14,796 nt of DNA from CAYWRO01 sp964460345 (lineage in GTDB: Bacteria > Planctomycetota > Phycisphaerae > Phycisphaerales > UBA1924), in contig CAYWRO010000084.1 in NCBI GenBank assembly GCA_964460345.1, positions 1 through 14,796 of the forward strand, read 5' to 3'. Position 1 is the first letter of the stretch. Every line of letters starts with the position of its first letter. Positions 1-6,780 of this stretch are shown here, one piece after another. Made by a program: the position numbers and the translations under genes. A model generated the notes under the pieces. It was given only the letters and a program-made list of their open reading frames with translations. It was not told the DNA's origin and searched no databases.

Positions 1-2
1 GG

Positions 3-803
3 ACGGCAAGTACGACGAGGCCGGCGCAACGACCCTCACCGTCAGCCACGGCGGAGGAAATCATCGCCGCCAAAGGGCCGGCGGACGGCGCGACAGACTG
101 CACGCCCGATGCAGCCACCGAGCGTTTCCACTGCCCCCACTGCAACTACGACCTGACCGGTCTGCCCGGGGTCGCCACGTGCCCCGAGTGCGGCGGCGCG
201 ATCACGGCCGATGACCGGCGCTTCCAACTCCGGCGCCAGGTCTTCCTGGCCCTGACGAAGTTCACCCCGTGGTGGCGCCTGACGGTGCTGGTGCTCATCG
301 GTCTGCTTGGATATGGCTGGCCCCTCCTCTTTCTCATCCCCGCGCTGCTCGTGGCGATCGCGTGGTTCACCGGCTCGCAAAGTCGTGGGGCGGCGCAGCA
401 CCGGCTTATTCGGCGGCTGTGGATGATCAACCTCTGCTGGCTGCAACTGCCGTGGGTCGTGCCCGTCCTCGGCGCGCTGGCCATCGAAGCGATCGCGTGG
501 TCGGCGCTGGACATCTTCGGCCTCGGCGATCGCTGGTTCGACGATTACGACGGCTTTCGGTTCCGCACAACCGTGATCCTGGCCTGTCTCGGCGCGATCG
601 CGACGGTGCCGCTCTGGGCGTGGCGCTGGCGGAGACTGGCCCGCGCCGCCGGCGCGACCGCGGCGTCGGCCGACCCGAAGCACATCGGCCTGCGCATCGC
701 GCTGCGGATCTGCCTGTGGCCGATGTACCTGCCGCTGCTGATCATCGCCGTGTCGTGGGCGGTGATGTGGCTGGCGGACCGCTTCTGGCCGGGCTGGGGG
801 TGA
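3..803 (+). CDS. Zinc-ribbon multi-pass membrane protein, 5' end unresolved
   Basis: The frame is open from the left edge to a TGA at 801-803. It carries a zinc ribbon with two Cys-x2-Cys pairs (CPHCNYDLTGLP, then CPECGG, roughly 130-200) and then about four hydrophobic segments: around 280-370, 430-510, 570-625 and 725-785. This ribbon plus membrane layout is common in Planctomycetota proteins of unknown role; the ribbon is probably cytoplasmic. No ATG lies in frame. The only GTG before the first hydrophobic stretch (285) would remove the ribbon, so it is not the true start. A perfect GGAGG at 53-57 sits 5 bases before an in-frame ATC at 63. The gene may begin outside the window or at a rare start there. 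It converges with the AAA+ ATPase gene across a heptamer array. Specific function is not recognised. Confidence 0.7.
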   Translation, partial: TASTTRPAQRPSPSATAEEIIAAKGPADGATDCTPDAATERFHCPHCNYDLTGLPGVATCPECGGAITADDRRFQLRRQVFLALTKFTPWWRLTVLVLIGLLGYGWPLLFLIPALLVAIAWFTGSQSRGAAQHRLIRRLWMINLCWLQLPWVVPVLGALAIEAIAWSALDIFGLGDRWFDDYDGFRFRTTVILACLGAIATVPLWAWRWRRLARAAGATAASADPKHIGLRIALRICLWPMYLPLLIIAVSWAVMWLADRFWPGWG

Positions 804-811
804 GAGAGGGA

Positions 812-916
812 CAAATGGCAAATGGCAAATGGCATTAGGCATTAGGCATTAGGCATTTGGCAACTGGCTATTTGCTATTTGCTATTTGCTATTTGCTATT
901 TGCCATTTGCCATTTG
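812..916. repeat. Heptamer tandem array A with pairing arms
   Basis: Fifteen consecutive 7-bp units run without a break: CAAATGG x3 (812-832), CATTAGG x3 (833-853), CATTTGG (854-860), CAACTGG (861-867), CTATTTG x5 (868-902) and CCATTTG x2 (903-916). The first and last unit types are reverse complements, so 812-825 pairs perfectly with 903-916 and the next unit pairs with one mismatch, giving a stem of about 21 bp. The array begins 8 bases after the stop of the zinc-ribbon gene and ends on the base before the stop codon of the converging ATPase gene. It is AT-rich in a GC-rich setting. It resembles in kind the short tandemly repeated repetitive (STRR) heptamers known from cyanobacteria, but the unit is different. 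It may end transcription in both directions, although there is no U-tract. Confidence 0.93.
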
Positions 917-2326
917 CTACGTCTCGTACTCGATCCGGCCGTGGCGCTCGGACCGGCTGATCATGTCGTCGGCCCACAGACCGGCGAGCACGAACTCCAC
1001 GCACGAAGCGCGCACGCCCAGGTCGTCCGCGGCGTTGACCTCAAAGGCCTTGTCCCACGCCGGCGGCACGCGCTTGAGACGCTCGGCGTAGTGGCTTGAG
1101 GGAAGCATGTCCCCCACTTCAATCTTGACGCCCTGCCCAAAGATCTCGGCGATCTCGCTGAGCCCGTGCCGGTCGACGTACTCGGCAAAGACATCGCGGA
1201 TCGCCTCCGCCTGGATCGCGTCGATCACCTGCTTCTCGCTCATCTGGTGCGTGCCCATCATGTCAAGTTCGAGCTTGCCGATGCTGCTCGCCCGCGTGTG
1301 CGCCAGGTCGCTGATCCGCGGCACGGCCGGCTTCTCGCCGAGGCGGATGCCGCGCTGGCGGGCGCTGGCGATCATCGCGCGGTAGTTGGAGATCGAAAAG
1401 CGCGCCGAGACGCCGGACTGGTGGTCGACGTACTTGCTCCTGCGCGCCACGATCGACATCTGCTCAACGATCTCCTTCATGAACCGCGGCACGAGCACCG
1501 GGAACTCGCCACCCAGGTCGACGCCCGCTTCGCGTTCCATGATGTCAATGCCGACGTCGCGCTCGCGCGGGTAGTGCGTCTGGATGGTCGAACCGATGCG
1601 GTCCTTGAGCTGCGGAATCACCTTGCCGGAGCGGTTGTACGTCGTCGGATTCGCGCTGAAAAGGACGACCACGTCGATGTCGAAGCTGACGGGGAAGCCG
1701 CGGATCTGGACGTCGCGCTCTTCGAGGATGTTGAAGAGGCCGACCTGCACGAGGTCGTCAAGGTCCGGCAGTTCGTTCATCGCGAAGATGCCGCGGTGCA
1801 GGCGCGGAATGAGCCCGAAGTGCAGGGCCTCCTCCGCGCCCATGCTCGTTCCGGCGGCGAGCTTGGCCGGGTCAATCTCGCCGATGATGTCGGCGAACTT
1901 CGTGCCGGGAGCGAGCCGCTCGGCGTAGCGCTGCTCCCGGGGCCACCACGCGATCTTCACCTCCTCGGCGGGCAGCGTCGCCACCGCGTTCCTGCCCGCG
2001 ATCGTGATCGGGCGCTGCGGGTCTTCGTGAACGGGCGAACCCGGGATGTCCAGGTACGGGATCTCCGCATCAAGGAAACGCGTCAGCATCCGCATAATGC
2101 GGCTCTTGGCCTGCCCCTTCTCACCGAGAAAGAGCATGTCGTGCCCGGCGAGGATCGCGTTGACGACCTCGGGGATGACCGTGTCGTCGTAGCCGATGAT
2201 GCCGGGAAAGAGATCCTCCCCATCACGAAGCATCGCGATGAGGTTGTCGCGCATCTCCTCCTTGACCGGGCGGGACTGCCACCCGCTGGCGCGCAGCTCG
2301 GCAAGGTTCTTGGGGCGTTCTGGCAT
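917..2326 (-). CDS. MoxR/magnesium-chelatase-I-like AAA+ ATPase
   Basis: The 469-residue protein has an AAA+ core. Walker A is GEKGQAKS at residues 68-75, Walker B is GIFAMNE at 179-185, the sensor-1 Asn is at about 226 (SANP), and a candidate arginine finger is near 243 (LKDRIG). The pattern fits the MoxR/ChlI/RavA part of AAA+, whose members remodel or load metal into client proteins, usually with a von Willebrand A (VWA) partner. The C-terminal 200 residues are helical with no motif I recognise. The ATG at 2326 starts the conserved-looking N-terminus; no strong Shine-Dalgarno is seen. It follows the CPBP gene by 57 bases on the same strand and is probably cotranscribed. No VWA or CoxE-type gene is present in the window. 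True Mg-chelatase activity is unlikely since no porphyrin genes are near. Family assignment is firm, client unknown. Confidence 0.85.
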   Translation of the reverse strand: MPERPKNLAELRASGWQSRPVKEEMRDNLIAMLRDGEDLFPGIIGYDDTVIPEVVNAILAGHDMLFLGEKGQAKSRIMRMLTRFLDAEIPYLDIPGSPVHEDPQRPITIAGRNAVATLPAEEVKIAWWPREQRYAERLAPGTKFADIIGEIDPAKLAAGTSMGAEEALHFGLIPRLHRGIFAMNELPDLDDLVQVGLFNILEERDVQIRGFPVSFDIDVVVLFSANPTTYNRSGKVIPQLKDRIGSTIQTHYPRERDVGIDIMEREAGVDLGGEFPVLVPRFMKEIVEQMSIVARRSKYVDHQSGVSARFSISNYRAMIASARQRGIRLGEKPAVPRISDLAHTRASSIGKLELDMMGTHQMSEKQVIDAIQAEAIRDVFAEYVDRHGLSEIAEIFGQGVKIEVGDMLPSSHYAERLKRVPPAWDKAFEVNAADDLGVRASCVEFVLAGLWADDMISRSERHGRIEYET

Positions 2327-2383
2327 TGAGGGAGAATACGCACGGGGCGTTTCGGCCGTTCACTTCCGGTTTGCCCCGCGCCT

Positions 2384-3193
2384 TCACCCCTGCACGAGCC
2401 AGAGCAGGTCGCCGATGATGTGCGAGACGATGAGCGGCCAGAGGCGGCGCGTGGCGGCGTACATGAGGCAGTGCGTGCAGCCGAAAGCCAGAATCCAGGT
2501 GAGACTGACCGGGTCGTAGTAAATGTGGTACGAGGTGAAGAGAATCGGCACCGCAATCATCGCCGCGGGCAGCCCGAAGATCTGGCGAATCCGCGGAAAC
2601 AGAAAACCGTACAGCGCCACTTCTTCCCCGACGGCGTTGCAGAACGCACCAAGAAAGATGATGAGGAAGTCGGCGCCCCGGATCTGCGCGGCGGCCTGCG
2701 TCCAGTCGCCATCCTGCCCGACAGTTTCCAGCGGTCCATCGAGACCGACCAGCCAGATGAGCGTCCACAGCGCATACCACGCCACGTAGTGAAGGAGGAA
2801 GAGGCCGGCGCCGGCGGGCAGGTCGAACCAGCGCGGCCGCTTGAAACCGAAGGCGGTCCACCCCTCCCCGCTGCGCCAGATCAGATAAAGGATGACCGGC
2901 ACGATGGAGACGCTGCGCCCGATGAGGGTTGCGAACCAGGGTACGGCCGAGTTCCATCCGTACAGATCGACCTCGCCTTCGCTGGGCCGACTCACCGACC
3001 ACAATCGCATGCTGAGCGCGTTCCAGATGTCCGGCAACACGGCCAGGCAGAGGACAACGCCAAGTTCAAGCTTCCACCGGCGGCGAAGCTCCGGATCCTG
3101 CGGCGCAGCCTCGGTTGCCAGAGAGGGGTCCTCAAGCGGAGCAGCGTCGGCCGTCGGCTTGTAATCGGCGGAGAATGCCGTGGGATCAGTCAT
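2384..3193 (-). CDS. CPBP-family intramembrane metalloprotease-like protein
   Basis: The 269-residue protein has a polar N-terminus (about 40 residues) and then several membrane segments: about 43-60, 85-106, 125-150, 174-190, 206-222 and 230-245. The CPBP/Rce1-type motifs follow in order: E190-E191 (GEEVALYGF), F219-x3-H223 (FTSYH) and H258-x3-D262 (HIIGD). CPBP proteins are membrane proteases or self-immunity and maturation factors. Motif 1 is normally EExxxR; here the Arg position holds Tyr195, so activity is uncertain. The ATG at 3193 was chosen because residues upstream of it in frame are Arg/Ser/Ala-rich and unlike the family, and that extension would run into the divergent lhgO. It leads the unit with the AAA+ ATPase downstream. 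Family call is good; substrate unknown. Confidence 0.82.
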   Translation of the reverse strand: MTDPTAFSADYKPTADAAPLEDPSLATEAAPQDPELRRRWKLELGVVLCLAVLPDIWNALSMRLWSVSRPSEGEVDLYGWNSAVPWFATLIGRSVSIVPVILYLIWRSGEGWTAFGFKRPRWFDLPAGAGLFLLHYVAWYALWTLIWLVGLDGPLETVGQDGDWTQAAAQIRGADFLIIFLGAFCNAVGEEVALYGFLFPRIRQIFGLPAAMIAVPILFTSYHIYYDPVSLTWILAFGCTHCLMYAATRRLWPLIVSHIIGDLLWLVQG

Positions 3194-3387
3194 GTCGGGG
3201 CCGAGTCTACCGCAAGAGCGATCGGCACGTCCGGGGCGATATGGGCACCGATGCGACGTGGCACAGGTTCCCCGCAGCGCAGAATGGAGTTGTGCCGCCG
3301 CCGCGTTCGTCCGGGGCGCGGCGGAAACGCGAGCCTTGGGGGCCTTCCGATCTGTCCATCCGCCCGGGCACTTGAAAGCTTCACAGC

Positions 3388-4692
3388 GTGACGAGCTTTG
3401 CACCAACAACGACGGGTTCGCAGCCGCGGACGGCCACCGCAGCGGCGGCGGCGGGTGCGGCGGTGGAGTTCAAGACCGCTCCCGCGAAAATTGATCTGAT
3501 CGACCTTGTCGTCATTGGCGGCGGCATCGTCGGGCTGGGGACGGCCTGGGCGTACCTGCAGAAGCACCCGGGTCGCTCCGTCGTCGTGCTCGAAAAGGAG
3601 CCGGCGGTCGGCCGGCACCAGAGCGGGCACAACTCCGGCGTGCTGCATTCGGGGATCTACTACAAGCCGGGCTCGGTGAAGTCGGCCATGTGCCTGCGCG
3701 GGCGGGCGCTGCTGGAGGCGTTCTGCCGCGAGCAAGGCGTGGCGATTGAGGTCTGCGGCAAGGTGATCGTGGCGACGCGCGGACGCGAACTGCCGATGCT
3801 GAACCGGCTCTTCGAGCGTGGGCGGGCCCAGGGCATCAGGTGCGAGATGCTCCGCCCGGAACGGCTCAAACAGATTGAGCCGCACGCGACGGGCCTGGCC
3901 GCGCTCCACGTTCACGAGGCCGGAATCACGGATTTCTCGGCCGTCTGCGCGGCCCTGGCCAGGTGCATCCGCGAGGCTGGAGGTCAGATCATCACGGGCT
4001 CGGCCGTCCAGGACGCATCGGACCGCTCTGACATGGTCACGCTGGAGACCGATGGCGGCGGCGCAACGACATGGCGGGCCGCGGCGGCCGTCAACTGCGC
4101 CGGGCTGCACAGCGACCGGATCGCCCGGATGGCAGGGGTCGCGACGAGCCTGCAGATCGTGCCCTTCCGCGGCGAATACTACAAGCTGAAGGACCCCGCG
4201 CGGCACCTGTGCCGCAACCTGATTTATCCCGTGCCGGACCCGGCGCTGCCCTTTCTGGGCGTGCACTTCACGCGGATGATCGGCGGAGGCGTTGAGTGCG
4301 GGCCGAACGCAGTGCTGGCCTTGGCGCGCGAGGGCTACACCTGGCGGGATGTCGACAAGCGGGACCTATGGGAAGCGCTCCGCTCACGGCCGTTCTGGGC
4401 GATGGCCGAGCGCCACTGGCCGACGGGGATCGCCGAAATGGTGCGCAGTACCAGCAAACGCCTGTTCGTCATGGCGCTCCAGCGGCTGGTCCCGGGCATC
4501 CGCGCCGAGCACCTTGAACGCGCGGGCTCCGGCGTCCGCGCCCAGGCGATCGGCCGGGATGGCAACCTGCTCGAAGACTTTGAGATCCAGCGCACGCTGG
4601 GGGGACGAATGGTGCACGTGCTCAATGCGCCGTCGCCGGCGGCGACAGGGGCACTGGCAATCGGGGAGTTCATCGTGGACAGTCAGGAATAA
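3388..4692 (+). CDS. lhgO: L-2-hydroxyglutarate oxidase (FAD-dependent)
   Basis: The 434-residue protein of the DAO/FAD oxidoreductase family oxidises L-2-hydroxyglutarate to 2-oxoglutarate, typically at the membrane with electrons passed to quinone. The dinucleotide-binding GGGIVG is at residues 44-49, the acidic ribose-binding Glu69 ends strand 2, and the family signature HQSGHNSGVLHSGIYYKPGS spans 77-96. The C-terminus keeps the SPAATGALAIG segment that closes the FAD site. The start used is GTG 3388, which gives a 35-residue Ala/Thr-rich extension before the FAD fold; an in-frame GTG at 3463 would remove most of it and is a real alternative. No clear Shine-Dalgarno is seen. Its 3' end overlaps the converging glycosyltransferase by 23 bases. 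The divergent CPBP gene lies 194 bases upstream. It is a metabolite-repair enzyme with no pathway neighbours here. Confidence 0.92.
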   Translation: MTSFAPTTTGSQPRTATAAAAAGAAVEFKTAPAKIDLIDLVVIGGGIVGLGTAWAYLQKHPGRSVVVLEKEPAVGRHQSGHNSGVLHSGIYYKPGSVKSAMCLRGRALLEAFCREQGVAIEVCGKVIVATRGRELPMLNRLFERGRAQGIRCEMLRPERLKQIEPHATGLAALHVHEAGITDFSAVCAALARCIREAGGQIITGSAVQDASDRSDMVTLETDGGGATTWRAAAAVNCAGLHSDRIARMAGVATSLQIVPFRGEYYKLKDPARHLCRNLIYPVPDPALPFLGVHFTRMIGGGVECGPNAVLALAREGYTWRDVDKRDLWEALRSRPFWAMAERHWPTGIAEMVRSTSKRLFVMALQRLVPGIRAEHLERAGSGVRAQAIGRDGNLLEDFEIQRTLGGRMVHVLNAPSPAATGALAIGEFIVDSQE

Positions 4693-5806
4693 CCGTTCGC
4701 GATGCCTCAACTGCTTCGCACGCCTTCGTCAGAACTTCATCGACCGTAATCCGTTTCATCAGTTCCAGCCCTGCCGTCGGGTGCTTATGGTCGAGCGTGT
4801 CGCCGGGGCGGAGGTGCTGGATGACGCTTGCTTGCCGCTGGTAGGGACCGACGAGGTCGACGCGCGTGGGACCGTAGAGGGCCACGAGAGGGCGGTCGAA
4901 GCCGACGGCCATGTGGAGCGCGGCGGAGTCGTTGGCGATGACGAGGCTGGAGCGGGCGATGAGGGCCATGAGGCCGCCGACGGTGGTGGCGCCGATGCGG
5001 TCAACGATCCTGTCGTCGCGCTGGGCGAGTTCCAGGAGCGGAGCGCATTGGTCGCGTTCGCCGGCTGCGCCGACCAGGACGATGCGGGCCGGGTTGTGGC
5101 GGGGCGGGGCGTCCGAACCGGGGCTAACGGCGCAGGGCAAGGCGTCTTCCCCTTCGAGGAGTCGCGGGGCGAGTTGGGCGAAGCGCTCGGCGGGCCAGCG
5201 CTTGGCCGGCCAGCGCGAGGTCGGCGCGATGACGGCGTACGGGTCGGCCAGCAGCGGATCGGCCTCGACCTTCTCCATGTTCGCTGGCGGCGCGTAGAGG
5301 CGCATGTCACGCACCACCTGCGCTCCCGGCACGCCGGCGATCGCCGCCTCGGCCAGCATGAGCATCCGGTCTACCGTGTGCAGCGTGCGCGGCGCGCCGA
5401 TGCGCTCGTTGACGCCCAGCCACCCAGCCTCGGCCGCCTGGGCGTAACCGATCCGCCGCCGCGCTCCCGTAGCCAGCGTGAACACGCCGCTGCGGGCGAG
5501 TCCCTGGCAGTCGAGGACCATGTCATACCCCGCCTTATTCAGGGAGCGCAGCCAGCGGGCGATCTGGACCGCCACGCCGGGCTTCCAGAAATCGTCGAAG
5601 CGCCGCCGCGGAAAGGGGATGACGTTCGACAGGTCCGGGTGATAGACGATCGCGTCGGCGAAGGAATCCTGCACGAGCCAGTCAATCGTCGCGGCCGGCC
5701 ACGCCCGCCGCAGGGTGGCGAGCACGGGAACGGTACGGCAGACGTCCCCCAGGGCGCTGGGGCGGATGATCAGGATTCGCCGCGGCTGGCTGGGAGGTGG
5801 GGCCAT
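4670..5806 (-). CDS. Family 9 glycosyltransferase (heptosyltransferase-like)
   Basis: The 378-residue GT9 protein is of the WaaC/WaaF type, which transfers a heptose or related sugar from a nucleotide donor during lipopolysaccharide or other envelope glycan synthesis at the inner face of the cytoplasmic membrane. It begins with the characteristic strand and loop RILIIRPSALGD (residues 10-21). The donor-site segment RWPAKRWPAE is at about 198-207 and the signature NDSAALHMA at 292-300. A Pro-rich stretch around 225-240 looks like a loop insertion. The ATG at 5806 was chosen because it sits directly before the fold; the longer frame to 5962 is Arg/Ser-rich and reaches into the divergent gene. 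It stands alone, divergent from the DUF2238-like gene and overlapping lhgO tail to tail. GT9 membership is clear, the exact sugar is not. Confidence 0.88.
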   Translation of the reverse strand: MAPPPSQPRRILIIRPSALGDVCRTVPVLATLRRAWPAATIDWLVQDSFADAIVYHPDLSNVIPFPRRRFDDFWKPGVAVQIARWLRSLNKAGYDMVLDCQGLARSGVFTLATGARRRIGYAQAAEAGWLGVNERIGAPRTLHTVDRMLMLAEAAIAGVPGAQVVRDMRLYAPPANMEKVEADPLLADPYAVIAPTSRWPAKRWPAERFAQLAPRLLEGEDALPCAVSPGSDAPPRHNPARIVLVGAAGERDQCAPLLELAQRDDRIVDRIGATTVGGLMALIARSSLVIANDSAALHMAVGFDRPLVALYGPTRVDLVGPYQRQASVIQHLRPGDTLDHKHPTAGLELMKRITVDEVLTKACEAVEASRTVIPDCPR

Positions 5807-5942
5807 GGAAGGGCGCGATCGTAGGGGCGGAGCGATTCTTGACCGGGCCCGCCCGCGGATGTGATGGCCAAAGAGGCGCAGCCCCCCTGATGTGGGCAGG
5901 CACCACTCATCATGTCGCCGACAATGGGCCGATGCAGCCTGC

Positions 5943-6644
5943 ATGCTGCTTCTCGAACGCATCCGGGTTCATCCGTGGCTGAGCGGTTTTGTCGTTCTCT
6001 ACACCGTCGGGCTTGGCGCGCTTGCGCTGAGACAGGGCAACACGGAGTTCTTCTTCTACGGGCTGGCGATGTGGGTGAACATCGCGCTGGTGCTGCTGCT
6101 GGATGCGCGGGTGCGGTTCTCGTGGATCACGCTGTGGGCGTTGGCCGCCTGGGGGCTGCTGCACATGGCCGGCGGGACGGTGCGGATCCCGGAGTCGGTG
6201 ACGGATGGAAACAAGAACGTGCTGTACGCGCTGCGCGTGTCGGACTGGCTGCCGCGCTACGACCAGGTGGTCCACACCTTCGGCTTCTTCGCCGCGACGC
6301 TGGCGTGCGCGGAGGTCTTGATGTGGACGGTGGGGCGGGCGATGCGGCGGGGGATGGAGCACGCGGGGAGCGCGGGGGGCGCGGGGGGCGGCGCACACGG
6401 CGAAGTGAACACGCCGAGGCTGACGCTCGGGCTGGCGTTCGGCGCAGCGCTGATGGGGATGGGGCTCGGGGCGATCAACGAGGTCATCGAGTTCGCAATC
6501 GCGATGAACGTGAAGGATCACGGCGTCGGCGGGTATGTCAACACCGGGTGGGACCTGGTGTGCAACATGACCGGGGCGGTGCTCGGAGCGGGAGTGGTCT
6601 GGGGGCGCGGGGGAAGAGAACAGAGAAGAGAGAAAAGAGAATAG
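5943..6644 (+). CDS. DUF2238/YjdF-like inner-membrane protein
   Basis: The 233-residue polytopic protein has about six membrane segments: 14-30, 37-54, 59-76, 108-130, 160-185 and 205-220. Conserved polar motifs are YDQVVHTFGFF (106-116), NEVIEF (179-184) and NTGWDLVCNMTGAVLGA (200-216), which match the pattern of the DUF2238 (E. coli YjdF) family, whose function is unknown. The ATG at 5943 is the first Met directly before the hydrophobic part; the longer frame from 5892 begins with a polar, His/Cys-rich stretch. A Gly/Ala-rich linker (141-151) is encoded by long G-runs at 6365-6388. The last residues (EQRREKRE) and the TAG stop are encoded inside the following heptamer array, so the natural C-terminus appears to have been overwritten by repeat DNA. 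The family call rests on motifs recalled, not on a search. Confidence 0.75.
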   Translation: MLLLERIRVHPWLSGFVVLYTVGLGALALRQGNTEFFFYGLAMWVNIALVLLLDARVRFSWITLWALAAWGLLHMAGGTVRIPESVTDGNKNVLYALRVSDWLPRYDQVVHTFGFFAATLACAEVLMWTVGRAMRRGMEHAGSAGGAGGGAHGEVNTPRLTLGLAFGAALMGMGLGAINEVIEFAIAMNVKDHGVGGYVNTGWDLVCNMTGAVLGAGVVWGRGGREQRREKRE

Positions 6645-6763
6645 AGAATGCGGCCAGTGCCTGCTTGCGGGCCCGGGGCAGCAAGGGGCGCTGCTGCTCT
6701 CTCTTCTCTGTTCTCTCTTCTCTGTTCTCTCTTCTCTATTCTCTATTCTCTATTCTCTATTCG
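6615..6763. repeat. Heptamer array B: two complementary arms round a GC hairpin
   Basis: The left arm has five AGAGAAN units (6615-6649, N = c, g, a, t, t). The right arm has eight NTTCTCT units (6703-6758) plus a partial one to 6763, with N = c, g, c, g, c, a, a, a. The right unit is the reverse complement of the left, so the arms can form a stem of about 28 bp with mismatches mainly at the variable position. The right arm shows a 14-bp super-period (c/g alternation) followed by a uniform run. The left arm contains the TAG stop of the upstream DUF2238-like gene, and the right arm ends 17 bases before the GTG start of the hydroxylase gene. The layout matches array A in period and arm design but has a different unit. 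Confidence 0.92.
6655..6693 (+). other. GC-rich stem-loop inside array B
   Basis: Bases 6655-6668 (CAGTGCCTGCTTGC) pair with 6681-6693 (GCAAGGGGCGCTG). The pairing gives 13 base pairs including two G-T wobbles, with one bulged G, and a 12-base loop at 6669-6680. It sits at the centre of the two heptamer arms, so the whole of 6615-6763 could extrude as one long cruciform or fold as one RNA hairpin. It is followed by a pyrimidine-rich but not U-only tract, so it is not a standard Rho-independent terminator, though it could slow or stop transcription between the two genes. Confidence 0.6.
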
Positions 6764-6780
6764 CGGCCCTACCCTCAGTT

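Noticed and set aside
812..916. Possible CRISPR array
   Set aside because: Units are 7 bp and directly adjacent with no spacers; no cas genes in the window.
1166..2329. 387-codon open frame on the plus strand opposite the AAA+ ATPase gene
   Set aside because: It mirrors the ATPase codons in GC-rich DNA, is dominated by Arg/Ala/His/Asp, and has no recognisable fold; the minus-strand product has clear Walker motifs.
3298..3324. 8-bp inverted repeat CCGCCGCG/CGCGGCGG in the lhgO leader
   Set aside because: Made only of G and C in GC-rich DNA with an 11-base loop and no U-tract; could easily arise by chance.
4292..5824. 510-codon plus-strand open frame spanning the end of lhgO and all of the glycosyltransferase gene
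   Set aside because: Its first part is a shifted frame of lhgO and the rest is antisense to a clear GT9 protein; the composition is Arg/Gly/Ala-rich without motifs.
5839..5867. TTGACC followed 17 bases later by TGATGG as a promoter for the DUF2238-like gene
   Set aside because: The -35 box is good but the -10 box matches the consensus poorly; not enough to list.
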